The notes: a model not told the origin generated them from the letters alone. Positions 46,491-55,473 are shown, numbered from the stretch's first letter. The stretch is 64,000 nucleotides of DNA from RGIG1668 sp045124495 (GCA_045124495.1 JBGVLX010000051.1:1-64000); one strand, 5' to 3'. Made by a program: numbers and translations.

Positions 46491-46510
46491 TTGTATCCTT
46501 CCCCCTTTCC

Positions 46511-47875
46511 TTATCTTTCCTCCAATGGTACATAATCCATATGTTTCGCAACACTCTTATAAGCCGGTCTGATAATCTTTCCTTCATTAATTAATTCTTC
46601 TAACCGGTGTGCACTCCACCCTGAAATCCTGGCAATGGCGAAGATCGGTGTATAAAGTTCTAACGGCAAACCTAACATAGAATATACAAATCCACTGTAA
46701 AAATCTACATTAGCACTAACACCTTTATATATCTTTCTTTCTTTTGCAATGACCTTTGGTGCAAGACGCTCGATTGCTTCATATAGTGCAAATTCTTCTT
46801 TTCTATCCTTTTCCACAGACAACTTTTCCACAAAAGACTTAAAAACTTTCGCTCTCGGATCTGAAATAGAATAAACTGCGTGCCCCATGCCATAAATTAA
46901 CCCTTTTTGGTCAAATACCTCTTTCCGTAATATCTTCAGTAAATACTCTTCCAATTTTTCCTCATCGGTCCAGTCTGATATATTTTCTTTAATATTCGCA
47001 ATCATTTCCATTACTTTAAAGTTTGCACCACCATGCTTTGGTCCTTTTAAAGAACCAAGAGAAGCAGCTATTACAGAATAAGTATCCGTTCCGGAAGAAG
47101 TAACTACATGAGTTGTAAAAGTTGAATTATTACCGCCTCCATGCTCTGCATGTATTACTAACGCAAGGTCTAAAATTCTAGCTTCTAACTCCGTATATTT
47201 ACTGTCTCTTCTTAATGTATACAGGATATTCTCCGCTGTGGAAAGTTCCTTTTTAGGTGGGTGAATAATAAGACTTTCACCTTCAAAATAATGGCTATAT
47301 GCCTGATAACCATAAACCGACAGCATTGGAAAATTCGCAATCAGCTGAATACATTGCCTTAAAACATTTGGCACAGAAATATCATTTGCCTTTTCATCAT
47401 AAGAATATAATGTCAGGACACTTCTTGCCAATGTATTCATCATATCCTTGCTTGGTGCCTTCAATATAATATCCCGAACAAAACTTGGTGGCAAAGAACG
47501 ATATTCTGAAAGAATGCCTTTAAATTCGTCTAATTGTTGCTTTGTAGGAAGTTGGCCAAACAGCAGTAAATATGTGGTCTCTTCGAACCCAAAACGTTTT
47601 TCCTTCGTAAAACCTGCCACTAAATCTTCAATATCTACACCATGATAATACAATTTACCTTCACAAGGAATCATATCATCATCCTCAACAATATAAGATT
47701 GTATCTTTGACACTTCCGTTAATCCAGTCAATACGCCTTTTCCACTTAAATCTCTAAGACCCCTTTTTACCTCATATTTACCATATAATTCAGGATCAAT
47801 ACTTCCATTTTCTATGCATTTTTGTGATAACCTCACAATTTCCGGCGTAACTTCCGAATAATTCATTTCCTTCAT
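46511..47875 (-). CDS. Citrate synthase (type II-like)
   Basis: Condenses acetyl-CoA and oxaloacetate to citrate; a 2-methylcitrate synthase side role is possible. 454 residues, long for the family because of an N-terminal extension of about 60 residues (IVRLSQKCIENGSIDPELYG..). Catalytic stretches are LVIHAEHGGGNNSTFT, SLKGPKHGGAN (His) and YGMGHAVYSISDPRA (His), plus the catalytic Asp in SVEKDRKEE or the nearby NVDFYSGF region. GGAGGAGTAAG precedes ATG 47875. It follows the HPr gene by 39 bp. Confidence 0.93.
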   Translation of the reverse strand: MKEMNYSEVTPEIVRLSQKCIENGSIDPELYGKYEVKRGLRDLSGKGVLTGLTEVSKIQSYIVEDDDMIPCEGKLYYHGVDIEDLVAGFTKEKRFGFEETTYLLLFGQLPTKQQLDEFKGILSEYRSLPPSFVRDIILKAPSKDMMNTLARSVLTLYSYDEKANDISVPNVLRQCIQLIANFPMLSVYGYQAYSHYFEGESLIIHPPKKELSTAENILYTLRRDSKYTELEARILDLALVIHAEHGGGNNSTFTTHVVTSSGTDTYSVIAASLGSLKGPKHGGANFKVMEMIANIKENISDWTDEEKLEEYLLKILRKEVFDQKGLIYGMGHAVYSISDPRAKVFKSFVEKLSVEKDRKEEFALYEAIERLAPKVIAKERKIYKGVSANVDFYSGFVYSMLGLPLELYTPIFAIARISGWSAHRLEELINEGKIIRPAYKSVAKHMDYVPLEER

Positions 47876-47914
47876 CTTACTCCTCCATGTTTTATCTGTA
47901 TTCTTTTACTTTGA

Positions 47915-48178
47915 TTATTCCCCTAATCCATCTTCAATCAATTTTATAATTCCTGCCAGAGCTGCTTCCTCGTCTTCACCTTCACAGAAAACTTCAATTT
48001 CATCTCCGCATTTTACACAAGCCGCCAAAACACTCAATACACTCTTCGCATTTGCCACACTGGTACGAATTTTAAAAGTAATTAGTGATCTGTACTTTAA
48101 AGACTCCTTACATAACAATCCTGCGGGTCTTAAATGTAACCCCTCTGCATTTTTTATTGAAACTTTTTGTGATACCAT
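47915..48178 (-). CDS. HPr family phosphocarrier protein
   Basis: 87 residues. His15 in GLHLRPAG (phosphorylated by enzyme I) and Ser46 in NAKSVLSVL (phosphorylated by HPr kinase) are both at the canonical positions, so both PTS transfer and carbon-catabolite control are possible. This differs from Crh, which lacks the His. ATG 48178 is set by TTGGAGGAATT; an earlier in-frame codon within the cdaR end is not used. The gene lies 19 bp after cdaR and 39 bp before citrate synthase. It may be an extra HPr rather than the main ptsH, as no ptsI is near. Confidence 0.92.
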   Translation of the reverse strand: MVSQKVSIKNAEGLHLRPAGLLCKESLKYRSLITFKIRTSVANAKSVLSVLAACVKCGDEIEVFCEGEDEEAALAGIIKLIEDGLGE

Positions 48179-48197
48179 GGTAATTCCTCCAATTCTA

Positions 48198-49439
48198 TTA
48201 TTTTTGTTCCACCGTAAGTACGGCATTTAAACTATTTTTTATTGTGACTCCTTCCACTTCCTTTAACTGAATTGGCACAATGTTATCCTGAGATTCCCTT
48301 AGCACCGCACAGTCAATATATGGAGATAAATCACTTAATTCCAACTCATCTAGAGTTTTGTCATTTCCTGATACTCGTAAGATAAATTTCTGTTCTTTCA
48401 CCTTATAACTATATTTATCATTTGCATTTTGCAATACAATATCATCCTGAGTAAATTCAAATTCTTTTTCAGATGCTTTCCTAATCTTTATTGTTACATT
48501 AATTACTGTAGCCGAATCTGCCGGATATACTCCATCAGGTAAATATTCTGAAATGTCAATGGATGGTTCAAAATCAGCACTTAATCCTGAAACATCTATA
48601 TCATTAATTTCAATTTTGGAAATCTGTTTCAAGTCTTCTTCCATACCTGCAACTACAATGGTTTTTGGCTCATATTCCAGAGAATCCACCACATATCCAT
48701 CTAAAACACTTCCTGTGTAATTCGCTTCAACAGCAATTTCTTTTGTTTTAAATATCTTCATATTTATCGTAACACTGTCCGTACTTAACTTAAGTCTTTC
48801 TGCTCCTATTACTTCATCTCCATCCGAATCTACCAAAATTGGTTTAGAAACTACTTCGAAATCTTTATAAACATTGCTTACATTTACATAAATCCTTGCC
48901 TCTTTTACCTTTTTTACCAAACTTTGGGCTCCGGTTACTTCTATGATGTTAGGAGATTTTACGATAACCTTATCACTGCCAACAGCATATCCACTCGCAG
49001 GTGCTCCCTGGGTTACTATCGTCACAGGTACCTGCTTAGTTTCTTTTTCTTCTAATTCAACTTTCAAGGTATCATTTCCATTATAGGTTATGGTAAGTTC
49101 ATCCTTCAGACTTGATTTAATAGGAATGACCTGTATCTTAACAGCATAAACATCTGATAATTTACCCAAATCAGCAGTTGCAATAAAATCACTGCTGCTT
49201 AGCTGATCCACTACCGTTCGTCTTCCTTCTACCGTAATATTCACTGTGTTTCCTTCCACAATTTCATATACTTTGTCAATTTCCGAAATTTCTTCCTCAT
49301 TAATAACCTGCACTTTAATATCCTTAAAATCCCTGGTGACAATTGGATCTTCTGTATTAACAACCAAAAGCCATAACATAATTGCAAATAAGACAGATAT
49401 TATTTTTATCCCCGCATTATTTAACAGCTTTTCCTTCAT
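48198..49439 (-). CDS. cdaR: CdaA regulatory protein (YbbR-domain)
   Basis: Extracytoplasmic regulator of the diadenylate cyclase CdaA. 413 residues: one N-terminal membrane segment (about 8-26, AGIKIISVLFAIMLWLLVV) with NTEDPIVTRDF right after it, then four YbbR-type beta modules of 80-90 residues. It overlaps the cdaA end by 23 bp, the conserved cdaA-cdaR arrangement. The gene that would normally follow, glmM, is replaced here by HPr. Confidence 0.94.
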   Translation of the reverse strand: MKEKLLNNAGIKIISVLFAIMLWLLVVNTEDPIVTRDFKDIKVQVINEEEISEIDKVYEIVEGNTVNITVEGRRTVVDQLSSSDFIATADLGKLSDVYAVKIQVIPIKSSLKDELTITYNGNDTLKVELEEKETKQVPVTIVTQGAPASGYAVGSDKVIVKSPNIIEVTGAQSLVKKVKEARIYVNVSNVYKDFEVVSKPILVDSDGDEVIGAERLKLSTDSVTINMKIFKTKEIAVEANYTGSVLDGYVVDSLEYEPKTIVVAGMEEDLKQISKIEINDIDVSGLSADFEPSIDISEYLPDGVYPADSATVINVTIKIRKASEKEFEFTQDDIVLQNANDKYSYKVKEQKFILRVSGNDKTLDELELSDLSPYIDCAVLRESQDNIVPIQLKEVEGVTIKNSLNAVLTVEQK

Positions 49440-50298
49440 ATTTGCTTCTACCCTTCCATAATTTAAATTTCTTTACATCAATGGAACGTTTTTGGATATA
49501 TGATAATTTATTTCTGACATTATCTCCATCCACGTTTCGAATCAATTCACCACCAATAGCCAGAGAAACTTTTCCTGTCTCTTCTGAAACGATAATCGTA
49601 AGACTGTCTGATACCTCACTAATGCCAATTCCTGCTCTGTGCCTTGTTCCCAGCTCTTTGTTAATCATCATATTCTCAGATAAAGGAAGATAACAGGTAG
49701 CTGCCACAATTCTGTTCCCACGAATAATAATAGCCCCATCATGTAATGGTGTATTATGCTCGAAAATATTAATCAGTAATTGGGAACTTATTTTAGAATC
49801 CAACGCAATTCCCGTTTTCTCATACTCCCCAAGAACAACTTCCTGTTCAATTACAATCAGTGCACCTGTTTTTGTCTTTGCCAGTTCAAACGTCGCTTTT
49901 ACAATTTCAGTGATGGTTCGATCTGTAAAGCGTTCATTTTTTTCTTTCTGGTCATCAAAAGAAAAGATGGTAGCCAAAGTATTTTTTTGACCTAACTGTT
50001 CCAACGCTCTTCTAAGTTCAGGTTGAAACACAACAATAATCGCAATAATTCCTACACTAATGGTATTGGAAAATATCCAGATAATCGTATCAAATCTGAA
50101 TATCGTAGCAATTCCCATAAAAACCAACAACACCAAAATTCCCCGAAATAACATCCACGCTCTAGTATTCTTAACCCACTTAATAATATAATATATCACA
50201 ACACTAATGATTGCTATTTCTACAATATCCGATATTCTAATTTTCGGGAGCGACACCCACTCAAAATTATTAAGAATAAAATTTAAAATTTTATCCAT
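49417..50298 (-). CDS. cdaA: Diadenylate cyclase CdaA
   Basis: Makes c-di-AMP from two ATP at the membrane. 293 residues: three membrane segments in the first 95 residues (about 24-41, 50-66, 78-92) and the DAC domain with catalytic LHDGAIIIRGN (Asp187-Gly-Ala) and TRHRAGIG (Arg-His-Arg 219-221). FQPELRRALEQLG is the usual linker. Start ATG 50298 is preferred to the TTG at 50313; GGGGTTGG lies between. It is followed by cdaR and preceded by two unknown membrane proteins. Confidence 0.97.
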   Translation of the reverse strand: MDKILNFILNNFEWVSLPKIRISDIVEIAIISVVIYYIIKWVKNTRAWMLFRGILVLLVFMGIATIFRFDTIIWIFSNTISVGIIAIIVVFQPELRRALEQLGQKNTLATIFSFDDQKEKNERFTDRTITEIVKATFELAKTKTGALIVIEQEVVLGEYEKTGIALDSKISSQLLINIFEHNTPLHDGAIIIRGNRIVAATCYLPLSENMMINKELGTRHRAGIGISEVSDSLTIIVSEETGKVSLAIGGELIRNVDGDNVRNKLSYIQKRSIDVKKFKLWKGRSKYEGKAVK

Positions 50299-50321
50299 GC
50301 TTACCAACCCCAATTATTTTT

Positions 50322-51233
50322 TTACTTTCTAGCCTGAATTTTCTTAATATTAATATTTTCTTCTGAAACTTTTATCTTTGGTACTGCCTTTACATAGTAA
50401 TAATAATCATCATCTTCAAACTGAACCAGCTCGGTTCTAGAATAATCCACAACTCCTTTAAAAAATTGTACTACTACCGCAATGAGAGCTGCTAGTATAT
50501 TTCCTATTAAAACGGAGCCAACAACAACTTCCGCATCCAAAAAAGTGCCTCCTATCAAGAATAACAAAACACTGGCTACAAAAGCTGTAAAAATAGCTAC
50601 ATACCAGGAATAACTAACAGACAAGCGATAAACTAAATAGAATACAACCAACACAATACAAGAGGTTATCAATGTAAGAAGAAACATTTTATTTTCCATC
50701 AAATCTGTTATTACATAAGAAATAGGCTGAAATGTTTCATCACCTGTCTTAGAGCTTAGCATGACGGAAACTTCCTTTGCTGCAAGACTGAAATAGTAAA
50801 TTACAATTCCCGTCACCATGGCAAACATTCCTGAACAACCAACCGTCATCCCTACCACAATCGGCACCAGATAAGGAATCTTGAATAAAAACAATACTGA
50901 TGTTAATACAATGATATATCCGTAATTTGGTGTAAATCTTAAACACAAAATATACAAAAATACATACAAAATCAGAAATAACAATGCAACATCCGGCGAG
51001 AGACTAACCAAATGCAACAGAATAACAAGACCAGAAATGACCGCAAAAAAACCTTGGGAAAAAAATGCACAAAGCAAAGACAACCCTATAACTATTACTA
51101 TGTTATTTACTAAACCAGAATACCCAAATAACTGATTCAAAGAAACAAACAAAAATAGTCCCAACACAAACTTTGCAATCGGTACCAATATCATATCATT
51201 TTTATGACAAAACCCTCTAAGCTTATCCTTCAT
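50322..51233 (-). CDS. Unknown polytopic membrane protein upstream of cdaA
   Basis: About 303 residues with eight to nine hydrophobic segments, e.g. VPIAKFVLGLFLFVSLNQLF, NNIVIVIGLSLLCAFF, ILYVFLYILCLRF and VVVGSVLIGNILAALIAVVV. The C-terminal 45 residues are cytoplasmic, with an Asp/Tyr run (EDDDYYYYVKAVPKIKVSE). I do not recognise the family. ATG 51233 overlaps the previous gene by 11 bp; ATG 51251 is possible. It stands 23 bp before cdaA, so it may affect or sense c-di-AMP signalling, which is inference from position only. Confidence 0.82.
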   Translation of the reverse strand: MKDKLRGFCHKNDMILVPIAKFVLGLFLFVSLNQLFGYSGLVNNIVIVIGLSLLCAFFSQGFFAVISGLVILLHLVSLSPDVALLFLILYVFLYILCLRFTPNYGYIIVLTSVLFLFKIPYLVPIVVGMTVGCSGMFAMVTGIVIYYFSLAAKEVSVMLSSKTGDETFQPISYVITDLMENKMFLLTLITSCIVLVVFYLVYRLSVSYSWYVAIFTAFVASVLLFLIGGTFLDAEVVVGSVLIGNILAALIAVVVQFFKGVVDYSRTELVQFEDDDYYYYVKAVPKIKVSEENINIKKIQARK

Positions 51234-51681
51234 AATCAATAAATTCATCATCGTTTATTACCACACCTTTATTCTTTTTTAATTCTCCTATTGCTTCCTC
51301 CTCATATTGTTCATTCAGAAGCTGTAGTTTTTGATAATAATCCTTTACTCCCGGTTTCATTCTATCATAACGGATTTGATACACAATTAAAGATATGATA
51401 AAATAAACTCCTATCCAAAGACCATATAATATCAATATATTTTTCGCAAGCGCCATATAGTCTAATGTGTTAATCTGCTCAAGTAAAGATTCCATTCCAA
51501 GCAATACCACTGCAGCCCCAATCATACAAAACGCTATGGTAGCATATATAAAAGACTGTAGTGTATGATATGTAACATAATCACTTTTATAATATTTACA
51601 CATACCAATCTGCTGTTTTCCTTGATTTTTTTCATATATGGCAATTCGGGTCATGTTTTTTACTCTCTCTTCGTTAATCAT
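51223..51681 (-). CDS. Unknown two-pass membrane protein at the head of the cdaA run
   Basis: 152 residues. Two hydrophobic segments at about 43-62 (FIYATIAFCMIGAAVVLLG) and 80-101 (NILILYGLWIGVYFIISLIVY); the N-terminal 40 and C-terminal 50 residues are charged and would lie in the cytoplasm. No recognised domain. TGGAGGCC stands 7 nt before ATG 51681. It overlaps the next membrane-protein gene, so the two are translationally coupled and probably act together. Confidence 0.82.
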   Translation of the reverse strand: MINEERVKNMTRIAIYEKNQGKQQIGMCKYYKSDYVTYHTLQSFIYATIAFCMIGAAVVLLGMESLLEQINTLDYMALAKNILILYGLWIGVYFIISLIVYQIRYDRMKPGVKDYYQKLQLLNEQYEEEAIGELKKNKGVVINDDEFIDYEG

Positions 51682-51773
51682 AACTCGGCCTCCATTCTAT
51701 TTTTTTTATTGTAACATAATTTTTCAAAAAAACATAGCCTTAATTTTATCTGATATAACAAATTAGAAAAACA

Positions 51774-51805
51774 TTGGTTACTGTTCACCTGTGAACAGTA
51801 ACCAA
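51774..51805. repeat. Dispersed palindrome, copy 4 (longest)
   Basis: TTGGTTACTGTTCAC-CT-GTGAACAGTAACCAA, perfect 15-bp arms. It lies between the membrane-protein gene at 51223-51681 and the terminator of the CNNM gene. Confidence 0.85.
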
Positions 51806-51819
51806 CATTGTCAGGACAC

Positions 51820-51850
51820 AAAAAAAGACAATCCCCGGACTGTCTTTTTT
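51820..51850 (-). terminator. Terminator of the CNNM gene
   Basis: AAAAAAGACA (51821-51830) and TGTCTTTTTT (51841-51850) around ATCCCCGGAC, with internal pairing of the GC-rich loop. 12 bp past the gene end; T tracts on both strands. Confidence 0.85.
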
Positions 51851-51862
51851 CTATTTACATAT

Positions 51863-53101
51863 CTATGCAATTTCTTCTTTACAAACAATATGTACTTTTT
51901 CCACACGCTTTCCAGCCATCTTTTCTACCTTAACTTCCAATCCCTGACTTTCAAAAAAATCACCTTCTGCCGGTATCTTACCAAGCATTTCCATAATCCA
52001 TCCGTTTACCGTCAGTACTTCCACTTCCATCTTTTTATCCAGCGTATCAAATAATTTTTCTACGTTTGCTTTTCCTGAAACCATATATTCATGTTCAGAT
52101 AACTGCTCAATTTCATGAACAATTTCATCATGCTCATCCCAGATTTCCCCAACCAGTTCCTCTAAAATATCTTCTAAAGTTACAATACCGAACATGCTGC
52201 CGAATTCATCCACTATTACTGCAAAATGAAGTTTCTTTTGTTGTAATTCCTTCATTAAATCATCGATTCTTTTGTTTTTTGTAATATATACTACAGGACG
52301 TAAATTATCACGAATTTCCGCATCGGTATGGTAGATATAGTTATGAAAATCTTTCTGATATAAAATACCAACAATATGATCAATATCCCCATCATAAACC
52401 GGAAGTCTGGAAAATCCGGTTTCCTTAAACACTTTTGCAATTTCATCTTTGGTCATGTCCACAGAAACCGAAATAACATCAATTCGTGGAGTGAAGATAT
52501 CCACTGCTTCTAATTCATTAAACTCAATGGCACTTCGAATCAAGGTACTTTCCTCTTTATCAATCCCTCCACCTTGTTCTGCTTCTTCTACAATAGTAAG
52601 TAATTCTTCTTCTGTAATTCCTTTTTCATCTGATACCTTAACGATCATAGATAACAGCTTCTTCCATTGAACAAACAAAAAATTAACAGGAGTTAAAACT
52701 ACCATTAAAGCATTTAGTAACGGAGCCGAAAACATAGCAAACTTTTCCGGTGATTCTTTTGCAATACTTTTAGGTGAAACTTCTCCAAAAATCAATACCA
52801 CAACCGTAATCACAATCGTAGAAACGCTAGCTCCCATCTCTTCCCCTAATAATTCAACAAAAATAATGGTAGTAAGAGAAGTACACAATATGTTTACTAT
52901 ATTATTACCAACCAGAATGGTCGACAACATGCTATCATATTTTTCCGACATTCTTAGCACCAACGCTGCTTTTTTATTTCCCTTTTCTGCCATATTTTTT
53001 ATCCTAATCCTGTTTAGTGAAGAAAAAGCCGTTTCTGTCGCTGAAAAATAAGCTGACATTACAATACAAAATAAAATTATTATGAGTGAAGCCGTATCCA
53101 T
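51863..53101 (-). CDS. CNNM/CorC family transporter (hemolysin-C-like)
   Basis: 412 residues. An N-terminal CNNM transmembrane domain with ATETAFSSLNRIRIKNMAEKG, STILVGNNIVNI and IFGEVSPKSIAKESPE; a tandem CBS pair (about 200-330, FTPRIDVISVSVDMT.. and DELMKELQQKKLHFAVIVDEFGSMFGIVTLED); and a C-terminal CorC_HlyC domain. Characterised relatives such as staphylococcal MpfA take part in Mg2+ export; the substrate here is inferred. It has RBS GAAAGGAT before ATG 53101 but I found no good promoter between it and the hairpin at 53151-53195. It is therefore probably expressed by read-through from the promoter at 53362-53390. Confidence 0.93.
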   Translation of the reverse strand: MDTASLIIILFCIVMSAYFSATETAFSSLNRIRIKNMAEKGNKKAALVLRMSEKYDSMLSTILVGNNIVNILCTSLTTIIFVELLGEEMGASVSTIVITVVVLIFGEVSPKSIAKESPEKFAMFSAPLLNALMVVLTPVNFLFVQWKKLLSMIVKVSDEKGITEEELLTIVEEAEQGGGIDKEESTLIRSAIEFNELEAVDIFTPRIDVISVSVDMTKDEIAKVFKETGFSRLPVYDGDIDHIVGILYQKDFHNYIYHTDAEIRDNLRPVVYITKNKRIDDLMKELQQKKLHFAVIVDEFGSMFGIVTLEDILEELVGEIWDEHDEIVHEIEQLSEHEYMVSGKANVEKLFDTLDKKMEVEVLTVNGWIMEMLGKIPAEGDFFESQGLEVKVEKMAGKRVEKVHIVCKEEIA

Positions 53102-53150
53102 AACTTAAAATCCTTTCTTATCTTCGCCTATATTTCCTAATTTTTTGCAC

Positions 53151-53195
53151 AAAAAGACATAACCACACTTTTTATAAAGTGTAGCTATGTCTTTT
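53151..53195 (-). terminator. Long stem terminator between the leader ORF and CNNM
   Basis: AAAAGACATA/TATGTCTTTT outer arms continue through G-U and U-G wobbles to ACACTTT/AAAGTGT, about 20 pairs with a 4-nt loop, followed by TTTTTG on the minus strand. It lies only 50 bp before the CNNM start. Confidence 0.85.
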
Positions 53196-53196
53196 C

Positions 53197-53247
53197 TCAT
53201 ACATTTATCATCATCTGACTCGCGTCACCATCTGAACTTTCTGACAT
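53197..53247 (-). CDS. 16-residue acidic leader ORF
   Basis: ATG 53247 has ATGGAGGAT with 6-nt spacing, among the best RBS in the window. It encodes MSESSDGDASQMMINV, with two Asp and one Glu among sixteen residues and no Lys or Arg. The stop is at 53197-53199 and the terminator arm starts at 53195. The same frame is open upstream to a second ATG (53298) with AAAAGGGA before it, giving a 33-residue form. The sequence resembles no peptide I know. Either a regulatory leader for the CNNM transporter or a stand-alone small peptide gene. Confidence 0.5.
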   Translation of the reverse strand: MSESSDGDASQMMINV

Positions 53248-53361
53248 AATTATCCTCCATGTGTTACTGAACAAAACCAACACTCCGACTTGTTTCATCG
53301 TATCCCTTTTCTGAATGAAACATACTACGCTGTGTTATACAAATAACACTTACAAGGCAAT

Positions 53362-53390
53362 ATTTTAGCAAAAAACACTTCTTATGTCAA
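53362..53390 (-). promoter_or_regulatory. Near-consensus promoter of the leader ORF/CNNM unit
   Basis: TTGACA (53385-53390) and TAAAAT (53362-53367) with a 17-bp spacer on the minus strand. It lies downstream of the GGDEF-EAL gene, so the leader and CNNM form a separate transcription unit. Confidence 0.82.
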
Positions 53391-53457
53391 TACTGGCACG
53401 CGCAAAACGATTCATTATATTAACTTACAGTAACAACTTACAACAATTTAACCTTAT

Positions 53458-55437
53458 TTAGATATAAAAGGCTTTTTTTTCAAACTCTTGAACCGGCATT
53501 GGTTTTGCAAAGTAATAGCCCTGAATCAAATCGCAACCCTGCTCTGCCAGAAAATCCACCTGTTCTTTTGTTTCAATTCCTTCTGCTACGATTTTCATAT
53601 CCAGTCTCTTTGCCAGACAAATCGCTTCGTTTACGATGATTTTTCCTTTTTCTGTATCCTCTATTCCACGGAAAAATTCTGCATCCAGTTTAATTACATC
53701 TAGTGGAAGTTCTTTTAAGGAATTCAAAGAAGAGTAACCCGCACCAAAATCATCCATAGAAACAGCAAATCCGTATTCTCTTAGCTTTCGCACCGTTTCC
53801 AACAGTACCTCTTTATCTTCAAAAAATGCACTTTCTGTCAGTTCCAATTCAATGACTTCATGTGGCACCTGGTAAGCATCCACCAGACCACAGATATGTT
53901 CTGCCAAATCCTCTTTGGTAAAATGAGCCCTGGATACATTGACAGAAATAGGAACTACCTCTTTTCCTTCTTTTATCCATTCGGACTGTTGCCTTGCTAC
54001 TTCGGAAATCATATAATCGTCTAATTTTAAAATAAAACCATTCTTTTCAAAAATAGGAATAAATCGATTCGGTGGTATAAATCCCTCCTCAGGACTAATC
54101 CAGCGAACCAAAGCTTCAGCTCCTGATAACTTACTTTCTTTCGTTGAATATTTGGGTTGAAGATATACTTGAAATTCTTTCTTTTCCAAAGCTGTTTCCA
54201 TGGTATCTTCCACTTTTCTTTCCCATAACTGCTGTTTTTGCAATTCCTGACTATACCATCCAATCCATTCCTTACCCTCCTGATATAAAGCAGTGGTTGT
54301 AATGTAGGCATTATTAAACATGGCATCCATATCGATTTTACCATTATTTACTTCATAAATTCCTGCAAAAAAATCAAGTCTTTGTCCCTGTCTCACTGTT
54401 CCAATATCAGTTATGATACTGCCAAGTCTTTGCTCTAATTCTTCCTTAGAATCATAACGTAATAACAACGCATAATCTGCCCTGGCATAATGAACTGCGC
54501 CTTCGTTTTTACCGATTCTTTGTTGTAATTCCTGATAAAGAAATTCTAGTAACTCTGTTCCCTCTTTCACACCATAACAGGTACAAAAACTCTGATAATT
54601 CCTCATTCTGATATGTATCAGGGCATATTTTTCTTTCTTCCTAATACTTCGCCGAATGAATTTTTCTCCTTTTGCCTTCAAATACGTCCAATTTCTTCCC
54701 CCAGTAACAGGATCCAGGTATAAAAGCTGGGTCAGTCTTCTTTGATCCCGTACCAAACCTATGGTATAAACAATATAATATATTGCAAATCCGAATACCA
54801 ACAAAATTAAAACTATTGCAAACAAACCAATACTTGTTGCTTCCGATTCTTTCACTGCAATTTCACTTTTTACAAAAATACTCTGCCCATTTTCATCCAC
54901 AGGAGCGGAAATCCAGAAACTTAGATAAAATAAAGTCTTATCCACACCATATACTTTATCATCCTGTGACAGAAACGTATCATTAATTTTCGTAGTATTA
55001 AATTTTATTTCTCCATTTTCCGCATATAAAGTATTATCACTTTCTTCCAATAAGTAAATGGTATAATCCGTAATCCCGGTTAATTCTAACTTATTATTCA
55101 TTTCCGGTTCCAAAAGACCCGATTTCATAAGATTTTCTTGTTCTTCATTCTGTATGCAGACTTCCTGCACATTCGGCAATGTCCTTTGTAATTGTGTGAC
55201 AAGTTTTTTAAGTTCCTCACTACTTTCCACATTTTCTTCATTTATGATTTCTGCTACTCTTTGGACATCCTCTATGGCTGATTCCAGTTTATTCTTCGCC
55301 ACATTCCCTATAGCAAAACCAAACATCAAAACAACTATCACGACAATAGCTAAAATAAATAAAAACAATGTCAACATGGAGGGCCAGATACGTTTTCTAT
55401 GTAATCTTCTGATTTTCTTTTCTTTTTGTCTACTCAT
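53458..55437 (-). CDS. Membrane GGDEF-EAL protein, probable c-di-GMP phosphodiesterase
   Basis: 659 residues. TM1 (about 21-46), an exported sensor domain of 155 residues, TM2 (about 203-226), a degenerate GGDEF domain (the signature position reads ARADYALLLR, so no cyclase activity is expected) and an EAL domain. The EAL active site looks intact: GAEALVRW, SVNVSRAHF, ELELTESAFFED, DDFGAGYSSLNSL and EGIETKEQVDFL. It hence likely degrades c-di-GMP in response to an external cue. It begins 36 bp after the NCS1-PlsC fusion, possibly in one operon. The RBS is weak. Confidence 0.93.
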   Translation of the reverse strand: MSRQKEKKIRRLHRKRIWPSMLTLFLFILAIVVIVVLMFGFAIGNVAKNKLESAIEDVQRVAEIINEENVESSEELKKLVTQLQRTLPNVQEVCIQNEEQENLMKSGLLEPEMNNKLELTGITDYTIYLLEESDNTLYAENGEIKFNTTKINDTFLSQDDKVYGVDKTLFYLSFWISAPVDENGQSIFVKSEIAVKESEATSIGLFAIVLILLVFGFAIYYIVYTIGLVRDQRRLTQLLYLDPVTGGRNWTYLKAKGEKFIRRSIRKKEKYALIHIRMRNYQSFCTCYGVKEGTELLEFLYQELQQRIGKNEGAVHYARADYALLLRYDSKEELEQRLGSIITDIGTVRQGQRLDFFAGIYEVNNGKIDMDAMFNNAYITTTALYQEGKEWIGWYSQELQKQQLWERKVEDTMETALEKKEFQVYLQPKYSTKESKLSGAEALVRWISPEEGFIPPNRFIPIFEKNGFILKLDDYMISEVARQQSEWIKEGKEVVPISVNVSRAHFTKEDLAEHICGLVDAYQVPHEVIELELTESAFFEDKEVLLETVRKLREYGFAVSMDDFGAGYSSLNSLKELPLDVIKLDAEFFRGIEDTEKGKIIVNEAICLAKRLDMKIVAEGIETKEQVDFLAEQGCDLIQGYYFAKPMPVQEFEKKAFYI

Positions 55438-55473
55438 AGATTCTTAATTACAGTAATTTTTTTAGGAATTTTC

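Larger units (their letters stand above)
53102..53355 (-). promoter_or_regulatory. Candidate attenuator leader of the CNNM gene
   Basis: About 250 nt between the promoter and the CNNM start. In order of transcription: hairpin GTGTTAT/ATAACAC (53332-53349); hairpin TGTTTCAT/ATGAAACA (53291-53322), whose 3' arm contains an in-frame ATG; a 16-codon ORF with a strong RBS; and a 20-bp terminator stem beginning 1 nt after that ORF's stop. I did not find M-box consensus elements. The layout is that of translation-coupled attenuation. The regulatory reading is inference. Confidence 0.55.

Noticed and set aside
53102..53355. Known Mg2+ riboswitch (M-box) in front of the CNNM gene
   Set aside because: The conserved M-box core sequences are absent; only simple hairpins, the short ORF and a terminator are present.
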